Shown here piece by piece: positions 1 to 12,456 of a stretch of DNA of 64,000 nt. A program made the translations under genes and the position numbers. The DNA lies in contig JAJGBQ010000003.1 in the NCBI GenBank assembly GCA_022457065.1, positions 2,356,001 to 2,420,000 of the forward strand, given 5' to 3'. The notes below the pieces were generated by a model. It saw only the letters and a program-made list of their open reading frames with translations. It was not told where the DNA came from and did not search any database. Each line of letters starts with the position of its first letter. The first letter of the stretch is position 1. This DNA is from Curvularia sp. ZM96. Its lineage: Eukaryota > Ascomycota > Dothideomycetes > Pleosporales > Pleosporaceae.

Positions 1-69
1 CTACCAACACCTCCGTTATTGAGGGACGTCATCTTAGTATGTCCCGGTAAACATAGATCAAGCAGGTGG

Positions 70-2744
70 CTACTGATTGTTCTCTGGAAGATTCGGGTAC
101 CCCATCCATGTATAATCTTCCATAGGATGTCTACTTAGAAAGAATTCGGTATACAGCAGATTAGATTGATCGAAATCCGTTATGAAGGGGGTGCTGAAGG
201 TTGGAAGCGTTTGCAGGGCCGGGTCTAGCATAAAGTCCTGACCTGGCTGAGATTCCCCAGATGCCTGTACAGGCTGCTCTTTTTCGAGAGTGGTAGTGGA
301 CTGGGTATCGACGTTAGAGGTCGCAGCGGCATAGCTGTAAGACGGCCTTGCCTGTTCCTCTGCGAAAATATCGGATTTTTCAGTTCGGACTCGCGGTACT
401 CTGGTCCTGATGATGTCCATAACCACTTCGTACGCGCGCTTGGCGACGGGATTCCCAGGACCCATCGACCAGAGCCATCGAACTAGCTTATCGATGCTCT
501 TGGAAAGTTCTTCGCCTTCTTGGGTCGTGCCAGTTTCTGAGGACATCTCAAGCAGGAAAACCGCTATCGCCTGCATTATGTAGTGTACGGTACACCACCA
601 CGGACTTCGCTGGTAAATAAACATCAAGTCCGGTTGGTCAGGGAAAAGCCGCGTTATTTCTTGAGCAGCGTGGATACATGTCTTGGCCGTGTTCTTATCA
701 AAGGTTGCCGAAGCATCACTCTGGGCTTTGATGCGTCGCTCGAGGCGGCAGAGGCTTGGGCGAGAGATAACTAATCTGGCGCTATGGTAGTGGAAGCGAA
801 GCAACAATGGCTCACACTGGGCGCGGTGTTCTTGAATAAAGTCCACTGGGCCGAGTCCTTCAGGTAGCGCTTCTGCCACCCATTCATCGATTTCTCTTGT
901 CAATGAGGTAATCTCTTTTTGAATCTGCTGCCAGGGAACCATCGATGCTCGTGGCAAGTACAGTTTCGAGAGGGCTTTCTGCATGATGACAGCGAGTTTT
1001 ACACGAGCCTGTAGGAACGAAACATGCATGCCGGTCTCTAAAACGCGTCTGGTCGATATACCTAATCGAGATGGTTCCGAAAGTGCGATATTTTCACGTC
1101 TTATGCCTGTTGGATCCCTTATCCGAGGTAGAACATTGTTGATGGATTGTTCTACTGGTAATACCTGCGGCAAAGGAACCGTGCATTCATTGTTAGGTAT
1201 AATGCAAGGTCGACCGATGAGGGCGCACAGTTGACTCTCAATGGAATGTAGGCTCCACCATGTTCTTACCAAGCTCTCTTTATGTTTTGGCGAGGCGGAG
1301 GGATCGTCGTTTCGAAGATGAAGGCCAACAGCAAGAGCGAACCGTAGGGATGTACCTATCATCATCCAGGCTCTAGAGGAATAACGTTAATATTGTAAAC
1401 GGACGAGGCTATAATCTGGACTGTCTCACCTGCTAACATGACCAGCTGTCAAGTAATATAAAGACAGCAGACCAGTAGCCTAATAGCGATTAGAGTGTGC
1501 CGACAGACATCCTAGAGTACTCGGTAACACACCTGAATTATTGGCAGACTAGGAGCACGAAGAGAAGTGGCAACTTTGTCTAATCCGAGAATCCGAATTG
1601 CTCTCGTCATGTAGATGAGGTGGTCTCGTTCGTCTGCTCGCCATTCTGCCTGTATCAAATGCGCATACTGTGCTCCTATTGCTAAAACCAAGTTCAATGT
1701 CGCTTGCCAATGCTCCGGGACTTGGTAAATTCGGTTTCGTTTCGCGGAGTTGTTGTACCTTCGAAATTGGTCCTCGAAAACGTCGGATACAATGGGGAAA
1801 GAGTCGTGAATCGTCCGCATATAGCAGTCAAACAGCTTTTCAGCTGTCTCTGGCGAAGGCAGTTCGTATGGGTCCACCATGATGTCCACATCGAGGTCGT
1901 CACTATCCAAATAAAAGGTGGAATCCGAGACACGCGAGATGTTGCCTACTTTGGGTGATTGTTGTTGAGTATGCAGAGCATCTTCTCGTTGCACAACCGC
2001 CTCCTTGTTGCTGCCTTGTAACTTGTAGAGTGACCCATATGGGCGCTCCCACTCCTCTGAAGCTCTACTACCGATTTGAGTTTTAAGGTCCCGCAACCAC
2101 TGAATTTCAGAATTTTGTCCAACGAAGCCGGTGGCTCTTGACTCGCTATTTCGAAGCAGGTCCTCGTCTAGAAGCTGGGAACCGTCATCAGAGTTTACTG
2201 ACCCAGAAATGTCGGTTGCTCCTCCATCAGACAATGCCTCCTCTCTTGATCGTTTCCCAAGTGATCCCACTGCCATAGTTGATACATGAGCGGAATCGTT
2301 ATGTCTAAACTTTTCGTGTATCAGTACTAGTAACGCTATAAGTTTGAGAACATACTGAATCGAAAAGTTGATCAATTTTTGTCTGCCCTCTATCATCAAC
2401 ATGGGCACTCAGATCTCTCAGAAGAGCAAGGAGCTGAATGTTTTGCTCTGTAGCACTGTTTAGGAGTTAGTTAGGCAATCATATAGAGTCTGGAAGACGA
2501 ACTTTTTAAAGCGATCCTTTCGAGCCAGTGGATAGATGCAAGGTACATGTCGATCTACACAGTTTCGACAGTACGGCTGCTCGCCAGTACACCTGATCTT
2601 GCGCTGGCGACAGTAATCACATGCTCTCTCTACCTTGGGTTGGTTGGCTTTGCCAGGTTTGGGGGGTTTCTCTTGAGGGAAATTGTGCTCGTTGTCACGA
2701 CTTCCCAGCCTGGGGATGGCTACTTTCGGCCGTTGGTCGGCCAT
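70..2744 (-). CDS. Zn2Cys6 fungal transcription factor
   Basis: Likely nuclear DNA-binding regulator; target genes unknown. Exon 1 (2744-2503) holds a binuclear zinc cluster with spacing C-x2-C-x6-C-x6-C-x2-C-x6-C, beginning ACDYCRQRKIRC, and the basic linker RKDRFKK. Intron 1 (2502-2456, GTTCGT...AACAG) restores a coiled dimerisation stretch (NATEQNIQLLALLRDLS). A second intron lies near 2351-2270; GTATGT at 2355 is the best-looking donor but does not keep frame with nearby acceptors, so its ends are uncertain. Introns at 1532-1480 and 1429-1373 join the middle homology region in frame (ATGLLSLYYLTAGHVSR then AWMMIGTSLRFA), a typical fungal_trans domain signature. The C-terminus after about residue 600 is low complexity. 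A broken relative of the N-terminal half lies at 25-26 kb. Family assignment is firm. Confidence 0.88.
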
Positions 2745-5078
2745 CGAATTACACTAAGGGCCACGAGAGCACAATAATGTAGTTATGAGGTAGTGATTCT
2801 AGAGGGTGACATTAAAAGATGCGTTGCCGCCGTGTATTTCATGGGTCGGTCCATTGACTTATGACGTAAGGGTGGGACGCGGGATGACGAAAAAATTCGG
2901 TATTTGGCGGGGATAAGTGGGGAAATGGCGGCTTGATAGGCGTGATAGGCGTTCAGTTACTTTGATAGCCCATCAATGGCCTGCTTCGGCACGCTGCCGC
3001 TGTAAGTATCGCCCCATGCAGGAAAAAAAATGGACGGCCCGTACCGGCCACACCCTTGTCGAGATGTATTGGACTAGATAGTGCTGGGAGAGAAATTAAG
3101 TCAATGAAAAGAAGACTGAGCCACATGTGGCAGCACCCAGACTAAGCCCCGTTGCTGACGCTTAACTTAGTTCGGTAAGGTGACTGCCAAGTGATCCGCT
3201 TATGAAGCGGGGCAAAATCCCCACTGCTTCCTACCATCACTCCATAATATCTCCAAACAGATCGTCGTGCTATACGATGGCCACTCCAACCGCTTACGCT
3301 AGGTACCCACCCCTTTTATGGCTAGCTATTCTACTCAGCTCATTGTACTCCCTACTAACCTATACGCAGAACCATGTTCGAATACACCTCCGGTCAGCTC
3401 CGGGACGTGGCATCCTCTCCAAGCCTCGAAACACTACCAGTCACTCCTCCCGCCCATCCATCCCCACCTGTCGCTCTCCATGCAAGCATCTTTGCAGGCC
3501 GATCAGCTGCTCTGTTTTCCATGCCCTCGCCTGGAGTTAGTGCAGAGCCGTCTCCCACACTCTCTTAAGAATCTACTCAGGTCTATACAAGAATGGTCTG
3601 ATCCCGCTTTTGGTACATAGGATGTTGTTACGGTTTTACAGGGCTAGGCTGGTTTTATTCTCATAAGGAGAGCGTTGATTGGTTTGATTTGAAGGTTAAT
3701 TTACAAAGGTTGGGGGAGAACAGATATCATTAGGGACAACAGATGTTATTTAGTAGGTATTGATTACTGACAGCGCGCAATGCCCCTAAATTCTGGAGTA
3801 CTTGTCTTCCTTGCAAAGTTTACCATTTAGGTAATATGATATTTCCTATCTGTATAACAGTTAAGATTCGGATAGTGGCCTGGCTGTAGATGGTCTAGTT
3901 TCCGTGGATCTCGTCCCGCCGCCCGCTGTGAATCCAGTTCCGACGCCCAGTTTTTGGGACCCACCTTCTCAGCCTCCGTGTACATGACATCTGTGGCGCA
4001 AAAGCTTCTTCCCTAGCTTCTATGTTCATCCGCGCCGAACAATAGCTCACAAACAAGTGAAAGAGGCGTTCATTTCTCGTCTACCTGAATGAAGAGGGAT
4101 CAGGACCAGATGTTGTCGATATTACAGACTTGCTGGGGTGGTGTAGTGGGGTTCAAAACGGCCCCATGGCGGTGCAGTTTGAGCTAAATCAGGGTCTCAA
4201 ACCAACAGCTCCACAGCGGGAACCAGAACAGGACCCCACGGAAGCTAAATCGGGCTGCCATAGCCAAAGCGGTGCGCGCTAGCGCGGTCGGTCAAGTAAG
4301 TTTAGAATTGAACCCATTCCTCGTGTCTATGTAAATTACAGTATCCTGAACACTTCATCATCACCTGAATTGAGAAAATACCGCCCTTCGCGCAACCCTG
4401 TGGCCAGTGCGGGTCGGCCATCCTCCTAGCTTATGGTATTAACCTCTAGCACTGGATCGCCACAGTTTTACATGACTACTCATAGAACACATGAACTAGC
4501 ACAAACCATAGTATCCCACATTAGGCACTAGATTACAATTCTCTATAGCCGCTTGCGTCTGCAAGTCTCACGCATCTTGCAAAAGTTCAGCCTTTCACTG
4601 CCACGCATGGCTTGCGCCTCCAGCTCTGTTACCCCGCTACGCTTCTACCTCGCGCTCTTCAGTTCTTAACGTACAGACACTACTAGACACACAAGTAATG
4701 CTTGTGTTTGCTATTCAGGCGTTCGGTGTAACGTCCGTCCCGTATAACCGAGAAACCCGCCTCACCGAGACGGATTTGCTATCTATGCTTCTGCTTTCTT
4801 TTAACGTAACCTTGTCGAGCTGCACTCGACGTAGTCTTGTCCTTTCGACGTCTGTCCTCCTCTACGCAGTGTGTAGCACAAAAAATACGGTCGTCTTCGT
4901 TGTGCTATCGATCGTTTCATGCGCGGTATCTGCAGCCTCTTCTCCTTCGCACCCCTGCATCGCCACACTAACTTATGTATTGCCGCTGTTCGGAGCGCTA
5001 AGGCGATAGGATGATAGCTAAGATACATCGTCCTACGCGTTGAGTGCATTCAGCTACACAGGCAATCCCTTCCGGCAG
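2745..5078. other. Intergenic, no supported gene
   Basis: About 2.3 kb. Open frames at 3202-3620 and 4698-5009 lack recognisable domains, start context or credible splice partners, and overlap one another in several frames. The first few hundred bases upstream of 2744 are the likely promoter of the zinc-cluster gene. Confidence 0.5.
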
Positions 5079-5521
5079 TGGCTGGTGAGATTTGTCCCCC
5101 TGTTTTTGAGATTTGTCCCCCGCCGAAGTACCGGAAATGGCAACTTTTGCGCTCTGCATTGCAACTCCACTGCATCTCTAAATGTAATTTTTATCTTTGA
5201 AGCTTGGAATACGTTGTGCATACGCTAAAGTACCCCTTACCTGCATTTTGTAACTTCTGACAGCGATGGGAACGAGCTAAATGGAGTTGAAGTTGGCGAT
5301 TTCTTCGAAAATGTCACCAACTTTACCACGCAATTGAACTATAACACAGGCTGATCTTTAGCTTTAAATTCTTAGGGAAGCTTTGCGAGGCTCTAGAAGA
5401 ATTTATAACGTTTAAAAATCTACTTGCAATTTTGCTGGTGTTAAGTTGTGTGGATGTAAAGCAATTCGGTACTTCGGCGGGGGACAAATCTCAAAAACGG
5501 GGGGACAAATCACGCCAGCCA
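5079..5521. mobile_element. 443-bp non-autonomous element with about 55-bp inverted repeats
   Basis: The left end (5079-5133) and right end (5467-5521) are near-perfect reverse complements running from TGGCTGG to GAAGTACCG. Each arm contains the motif GAGATTTGTCCCC twice in direct orientation (the right outer copy is slightly diverged). The roughly 330-bp interior has no coding capacity. This is the layout of a MITE or deletion derivative of a DNA transposon. No clear target-site duplication was found, so the outermost bases are approximate. The doubled motif in each TIR is the same architecture as in the pogo-like elements at 31.9-40.8 kb, though the sequence differs. Confidence 0.75.
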
Positions 5522-6085
5522 GTCCGCTCGTCAAAACACAAGATCCTGCCTGTGAACGCGGAGTGTATGTAAATAGAGGCTGCACATTATCAAACTTCAT
5601 CTAGTTTCGTTTCATGTGATAAAGTATTGTTCAAGCCCTCCGAAGGGGCGATGATGGTGCTTGTTAATGGTAGAGCAGGGGTGCATCGTCGTTGCAGCTT
5701 CTGAAGCTAAAGACCAAATGCCTAGAAACAAAGCCAGCAATACTGTAATTTTTGTATTGGAGACCTACAGTAGGCGAAGACGTGTCCGGAGCGTAGTTCT
5801 AGCATAGCTGAGCCTTTATTAGATGGCGGGGTTGAGTCGGTGGTGCTTGAACGATGTTCGTGGTTCTGCGCGGTGGGATGTTCTACCAGTAGGGAGGAAG
5901 GTTACCTAGGGACGCACCTTACTCTACCATGTCGTGTCTACCATGAAGTCCGAAACAGTGGCAAGAACTTCGCAACAGCTATCAACTATGAGTTTACGGA
6001 TGCTCCTGACGATCCAGCAGACTATGTTTGGTGTGAGAACGGTGAAAGAAAATGTGGCAGAAACGTGGTTACTTGTTAGAACTTC
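5522..6085. other. Intergenic, no supported gene
   Basis: Nothing recognisable. An 80-codon frame at 5840-6079 has no domain and no obvious splice sites. Confidence 0.4.
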
Positions 6086-6433
6086 ATGCCCGACTTCGCT
6101 GACCGAACCATGGATTCCGATGAGAGGACACCTCCGTTAACAAACAAGCGTAAACAGCAGGAATTGGGGCTCCACACCTACAATTCCTCTATAATGAGCA
6201 ATTCAAACTTCTGCGTCGTCCAGTCAACTTTCGACACTACATTCAGCAACGAGTTGTGTTCGGAACAGCTGAACAGCCCCTACCTCGTAAACGCCTGCAC
6301 TTCGCAGCTGGATGAGCTTCCCTGGGCTTCGTCTGACACCTCTTTCGACCAGGCCGTTGCGTGCTACGACCTTCCGAAAGAACTCTCGCGCAGGTCCTCT
6401 GAAGTATCAACAACTGCCTTTGCCTTGTTTTGA
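6086..6433 (+). CDS. Possible small protein of unknown function
   Basis: An uninterrupted 115-codon frame; an internal Met at 6110 (MDSDERTPPLTNKRKQQ) is an equally good start. The product would be Ser/Thr-rich and hydrophilic, with no recognised domain, signal peptide or membrane segment. It converges on the histidine kinase gene, whose stop is at 6775. It could be a real orphan gene, the exon of a larger gene, or chance. Confidence 0.3.
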   Translation: MPDFADRTMDSDERTPPLTNKRKQQELGLHTYNSSIMSNSNFCVVQSTFDTTFSNELCSEQLNSPYLVNACTSQLDELPWASSDTSFDQAVACYDLPKELSRRSSEVSTTAFALF

Positions 6434-6774
6434 TCATAGTGCTTGATAAAGTCAAGTGTGATGTGAGTTCTATGGCCATCAAGGGTAGGTAGCCGGTAAG
6501 ACTGTTGAGCTCTCACCTTGGTGTAGCTATCAAAAACCTGTTCAGGCCAGACAAGCCCTATATTATTGTCTTTCAGCCCGACTATGATAAGATAATGTGT
6601 ACTTGGTGTTCCCCTAGCTGGGTTTCCTCTACTCAGTTTGATTGTATATTATCGGAAGCGGACTAATTACTCTGTCAACCACAGTAATGCAGGGGTATAT
6701 TCCGTCTGATCCTTACCGACTGAGCAATTCCCGCGTTGCCGGCAATAAAAGTAGAGATTGCGACCCTTCCGGAG

Positions 6775-9700
6775 TCACCCTGAGCGGTGACTACTGCTCC
6801 AAAGAGTCCCGTCCTCATACTGCTTCAGCACATGTTCCAGACTCTCAAACCGCACAGGCTTCGTGATGAAAAAATCAACGCCAGCTGCGTAAGCCTTTTC
6901 CTCATCGCGATCACTGGCTAATCCCGTCAAGGCGACTATAACAACCGGAGTGTGTGCCTTAGTCATCAGTCTCAAAAAGCCCCGTTCCTTTTCTATGGAG
7001 CGAATCTTCCGAGTAGCCTCAAAACCGTCCATGACAGGCATCGATAGATCTGTAAGCCTGGTCAGAACCTGGCCGTGTACGGATGGGAATTTCCGCAAGA
7101 TATCCTTGTGGCGTGCCTAAGGGAGTGAAGCGTTCCTCCAATTAAAACTGTGGTAGCTGCAGACGTAGAAAGAGAGATAACGAAAGAGAGATAAGAGGCC
7201 CGGAAGAAGAACGTACCCATGAAGATGATGTCATAGCATTCTGGATGCTTCTTGACCGCCTCAACCGCTACGGCTCCGTCCTCCGCCTTTTGGATGTTGC
7301 GACAGCCATACTTCTTTAGAAACGCCCCGAGGAGCCTCGTGTTCAGTGCGTTGTCGTCGACAATAAGAACGCGAAGTTCTGACCGACGGTTGCTCAATTG
7401 GCCGTCCCATGCACCCTCGCTAGGGGTACTAGCTTCCTCTTGTTGAACTGCACTTTGAGATGACGCACTACGAGGCCGTTGTATTCCTTCATCTGGATTC
7501 TCCTTCTCTTTTGCTTCCTCATCTTGCTGGCTTTTTTCACCCTTGGCCGAAGTTTTTCCCTCGCGAAGATGTTTTAGCTTGTTGACACATGATATAAGCG
7601 CTCGGGACAGATAGCGAGGACCGAGGGGGCGTGGAAGTCGTTCACATTGCGGATACCCTTCAATCTCCTCCATCTTTTTGCCAAGCCTGGGCGGGTCCAT
7701 TACGATACTAAGGAGAACCCCCTGGTGACCGTAGCGAGGCGCCGATTTCTCAATTGCGTCCCGAGCCTCAGCATTGCCCTCCTCGACGATGATGATATCT
7801 GGGTTGCGGTCGTCGGTAATGTCCAGCATGGTGCATTGAAACCATTCTAGAAGATAAATCTCTACGCTGTCATGAACGGACCCAGGAAAACCAAACACGA
7901 CAACGGACAGACGTAATGAGCGGAGATACTTGATATCTTGTGCGAACTCTATCGCGGGCTGCTCCAGTCCATCCTGGTCCTCAGTGTTCTGTCGCATTGG
8001 CATCGAAACCCTTATCTCTGTACCCTTGCCCGCGTTGCTCTTCACGGAAATCTCGCCACCGAGTAAAGAAACCAAGCTCTTTACGATTGACATTCCCAAA
8101 CCCACACCTTCCGACGTGGTTGCATCTTCCTGGGTAAAGGGGACAAAGAGGTGGTTCTCTAGAAAGTCCTTAGACATTCCCTTGCCAGTGTCGGTAACGG
8201 TGAGATTCACCATGTGTCCAGAAGTGTGATCGTTATTCAACAACCTTTTGTCGTCAATTTCTTGAGATGTACTAAGCGTGACGGTCACCGAGCCCTGCGA
8301 AGTGTACTTCATCGCGTTGCCAATGATGTTGGCTGCAATCCGACGGAGTGCCCCGGGTTCTGTGTAGAAGCACCAGTTGTCCTCGTATTGAATGTTGAGT
8401 ATGACAACGAGGTTGTAACCTCCTTTTGACATGCTAAACACCAGTCCCGCCTCGAGCATTCGAACAATCTCTTCGCAGAGCATTGCAATATTCACAGATA
8501 TGTACGGGCCTACAAAGTCTTTGTCGGGACTTACAGTCACACTGTGCTTGTCTGTGAGGGCCCATGCCGAGTCGGGCGGGCGCCTCTGGCGATATCGATC
8601 TTGACGACGCTCAAACTGGTTGATCTTTGCATATGATAGCACGCTAGAAAGGGTCTCGTGAAGCGTTGAGCCACATGACTTAATGGTGCTAGTCAGCACC
8701 TTTTGAAAATTGTCCAGACCTGTGTCCCCAAGCAGCTGCACGGCCCCGAGAATACCATGGAGCGGAGTCCCTGACAAGGTCAGCCTGTGGCCAGTGTGCA
8801 TCCGCACAGAAAAACCTACTCAACTCGTGGCTAATTGACGAGACAAATGTCTCTTTTTGCTTCATCGCTGCGACCGTGTCAATCCTGGATGATTCGGCCT
8901 GTACAATGTGTAGAAATCCTTTTAGGGCGAATAGGTCCACACTATCCGTGAGGATCGGCCATGTCTGCATGCTCCATATGAAGCACCCGGTAAGACGCTT
9001 CAAGCTCACGGGATCGGTCAGAGGCCGAAAGATAAGCTGCTTTATGCCCGGGATGCTCGAAAAGAGACGCCGAGTTTCTTTCTCTAAATCGGTTTCAGAG
9101 AGAGTATCATCCTTGACTGAATAGATGGTGTTTGTGTCATTGTGAAAATACCACACATTGCCTTCAGGATACCGGTCCATTAGCCGCTGGAGGCAACCCT
9201 CGTTGACCTCGACCATGCTTAAGGTGCTTTCGGATATGTTCATTGTCGCGGGAGCCAGCTCTCGCTTCCGTGTATGTATGCCCAATATCTCAGCCGGGCG
9301 ATCGACATGAAGACCTCTCTGGTACTCGGCACTGGTAAATACCCTCATTGACTCACCACTGATTTTTGGCTGCGGTACTGGGGTATTTTTGGTGTGTTCT
9401 TTACCTCGAGCTTGACGCTCCCAGGATCGAGATGTGTGGGAGGCGACACCCCAGTCGTCGGGTTTCCGATGAGGTCGTTGCTCCACTTCATGCTCCAATT
9501 CTTTTTCTTGCTCCGCGACGGGTTGGACGGAGCCATGGAAGCCAGCGAGGCCATCAGAAAACATAACGCCATCAACCTGCAAGCCTGCTTGCAAGCATTC
9601 AGCAGCTCTTCGAAGTACTTTGCGGTACGTAGTCTCTCCTTTGGAATCTCTCGGCTCTTCTCCGATTCCTGGTTGATCCTCTAATGCGCGTGCATTATGC

Positions 9701-10759
9701 TCATCATCCTCTCGCGCCAGGCGATCATCCCTGGCGTCTTCGGCCTCGAGTAACCGTATACACTCGCGGTCCCTGCCCAAATCATTCTCTGATGAAAGCA
9801 AGGCGTCTACTGTGTGGCTGTCTCCACGGAATCGATGCGCAATATCCCTCACTTGCTGAAGTTCAGTCTTTTCTGGCCTCGGGTCAGTCTTGACCTTGAG
9901 AGCCGTCGGTTCTTTTGGAGCCTGGGTGAGAACATTGTGTGATATGACAAAGCGATCGAGCTGGGAATTCATCAGGGCCCATCTGTCGCAGTACTCCCTC
10001 TCTCGTGCAAACTCGAGCAATTGCATACATTTCTTTGATGTTGTTGTCAAAAAATTACTTTCCCTGGCGGAGAGTTCCTTTCGCAGAGAGCCGTCAACCA
10101 CAAACACGATGCCAATGTTTACACCATGTCTTGAAGTGATAGGCGTACCGGCATAAAATGTCAGATTCGGGACCTCGGCGACCGATGAGAGCTGGTAGGA
10201 GGGGTCAATGTCGCCCATGGACGTTACGTTGAGTATTCTATCTCGCGGTGGCACTAAAAGACTATCCACGGAAATGGTTCGCTGGAAGAGCGAACGCCAT
10301 ATGGCCAGGTCTGCGTCGATGGCTCCTAACCAGCTGGCGTCTTTGACATGCGCATCGTCGTCGTCGCTTGATTGCGGCCTCTTGCACCCGGCGAGAAAGT
10401 AATGGAAATTTCCATCCGTGAGCACAACGAAGGCTCCCTGAACCGCTATATCTTGTCATCGATATCTCCATATCATCGTTCGAGGGCCGGGACGCGTACC
10501 AAGACGGGCAATCGCGAGCTCCGCATGTGTAGTGAGAGCGTCGCGCAAGGTATCGAATTGTGGCAACGCGTAGTTGAAGGGAGCGTCGTTCATTAGGTCG
10601 AGCCGAGTGTCTGTTCGGGGTAGCAGCTGGAGGTATCTAGGTAGCGAGTGAGCATAGAGGTCTGTAAGCAAGCGATGGAGACTGGTACTTGTTCAATTCA
10701 TGGTCCGTAATCGCCCTTTCGACGTTAGCCAGAAGGCGAGGTGCGCCTGTGTCGGCCAT
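6775..10759 (-). CDS. Hybrid histidine kinase (GAF-like, HisKA, HATPase, receiver)
   Basis: Two-component phosphorelay sensor, expected to pass phosphate from its own His to its own receiver Asp and then to an HPt protein. Introns at 10499-10446, 8819-8771 and 7216-7050 give about 1240 residues. The 8819 intron splits the H-box and its removal gives HELRTPLHGIL; the last intron rebuilds the receiver around FMDLSMPVMDGFEATRK. Also visible: GAF-like N-terminal region (TTHAELAIARL to about residue 200), N-box NIIGNAMKYTSQG, G-boxes DTGKGMS and GVGLGMSIVKSLV, receiver IVDDN and conserved Lys in FFITKPV. All catalytic residues are present. Odd: the best start (10759, MADTGAPRLLANVERAITDH) reads into a stop after about 40 codons, while the homologous-looking continuation (LYAHSLPRYLQLLPRTD) is in another frame near 10640. 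If that shift is real, translation could start only at the Met near 10593. Confidence 0.85.
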
Positions 10760-10900
10760 TTCTAGGGCTCAGGTTGCAGCGCATTTGGGATTGGCAATGC
10801 TCGTGATTGAGCAAGAGAGTTTGTCGCAGCCTCCGTGTTGACGTCATAGGTGCCGGATTTGATTCGCTCGGTCGTGGCCCCCGAAACCGCGATGATCGCG

Positions 10901-11599
10901 TTAAGTTAAAAGAAGAGCGCACGAAAATCCAAAGCGCTTAACAAATAATAGTTGCTTGATCTCGAAGTGCCTACAGCTTGTCTCGCCACGGGGTGCGTCT
11001 CGCGACCCAGGGACGAACATTAGCGAGCCTTGCGGCTTCTCAAGCCACGCGGCCACCTGGCGGGAGATTTCGCGGAGCCCCCGTAGGTCAGCTGGGAAGA
11101 GGCAAAAGACGTCTGCAAAGGGATGAAGAAGTTGAGCGTAGACTTGTCCGGCAGCGCTGCTCGCATCGAGCGGCTGTTTTCCGGTCTGCTGAATCGAGTG
11201 ACTGATCGTCTCGTGGCAGGAAGCTACAGGCAGTATCTTGCCCCGCCGGTGTCTCTCGGGTATGTCGCTGTCCGCGACGTAGATGGGCCGCTTGCTGAAC
11301 GCAGACAAGAGGTCAAGGTGCAAGTGCACTTCCCCGTGGGCGCGTGTAGGCGTGAGAGACTTTGCGGAAATAAGTTCCTGGATAGCTCGGGCCTTACAAG
11401 TGCTCCCAATGAGCACCAACAGGCTCGGCCACTGCTCTTCAATGTATGGACTATTTGCGAGGAGGGTCTGTGCTCTCTCAGACTCTAGGAGATCACTCGT
11501 TTTCTCCCCGGCCGAGATACCGAGCCACTGACTATGGTTGCAGCAAACCATCGCTTTAGCAGGATACGCTTCGGCAAAAGAGGACCCTCCCTGCAGCAT
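10901..11599 (-). pseudogene. Fragment of a large fungal protein of unknown function
   Basis: A 232-codon open frame with protein-like text (YAQLLHPFADVFCLFPADLR, AAWLEK) resembling a conserved N-terminal region I recall from long, poorly characterised Pezizomycotina proteins; the family name is not certain. The resemblance stops soon after AAWLEK and the frame runs into unrelated text, so the downstream two thirds expected of such a protein are missing. It lies just upstream of, and on the same strand as, the kinase start. Probably a truncated relic; a short independent gene is possible. Confidence 0.4.
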
Positions 11600-12456
11600 C
11601 GCTCTTTATAATGAAGGTGGCTGAGCCCGTTCCGGATCGTTTGCTGCCTGTTTGTTCCCATGAGCCGGAAACGAAGCCATGCGGTCAAGACTGGATTACA
11701 TCTGTTTATAGAACCCTGTCGAAAGCGTGAGTTCCTAATCAGGACCAGCTCGGCATACTCGAACAGGGAGATAGTGTGTTCTGGTTCTTTAGTTTGGGAC
11801 ATTGCTTGGTACAGTATACAGCAACACCGTCTTAAAGACTCCGCAACAATCAATTAGTTAAGTGGGTTCTAGAAGGTTCAGATTGAATTGATTGATTGCC
11901 TCTTTAGGCCTAGCAGTTTTCTATATAAGTTTAACTGCTACCTAGATAGGTAAGTGGGTCTCTGACAGAGCCCAGATTGAATTGCTTGTTGCGGACTGTG
12001 CCGTCTTCCCCCCTAACTGCTCAAGGTCGGCCGCCATTCCACTTTTCCGAGGAAGACGCACTTCGGTCTGTGTTCTCCTGAGCTTCCTGAGAAAATGGGG
12101 ACAGCAGGGGTTATTCCGCAGGCTGGCAAATTGGGCATTCGAGAGTTCCTGCCGTCTCTTCCACGTTAGCCGGCCGCAGGAAAGCTCCGATGGGTTAGCT
12201 AGCGTGTCCATGCACCCAATGCACGCCGTCAGTCAATGCACGCGCATCACCAAAACGAGCTACACAAAATTGAGGCTGTAGGTCCACACACTATAGCTAT
12301 TATCACAAGGTAACTTACTGTAGTTTTATTGGCAGGATCCAGTGCTCCGGTTTTATTACTACACTACAGAGACCGGACGACAATGCGAAGAAGTCTGATA
12401 AAGCTACGGGGACAATACTTGACCCAAAGATACGGAGGTAGCTGTGCTGCGGCATC
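11600..12456. other. Intergenic with a diverged direct repeat
   Basis: No gene supported. A motif of the form AAGTGGGT...CAGATTGAATTG occurs twice, near 11860 and 11950, about 90 bp apart. Open frames at 11982-12281 show no domain. Confidence 0.35.

Noticed and set aside
3202..3620. Three overlapping small plus-strand frames
   Set aside because: No domain; they are open in three frames at once because of low stop frequency in Pro/Ser-type codons.
10446..10499. In-frame TGA in the histidine kinase as a nonsense mutation
   Set aside because: It lies inside a 54-bp GT...AG intron with a branch-like ATGAC; removal keeps the frame and gives the expected LAVQGAFVVLTDG.
11860..11995. Direct repeat AAGTGGGT...CAGATTGAATTG as an insertion footprint
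   Set aside because: Only two diverged copies and no inverted ends or target duplication; too weak to name.
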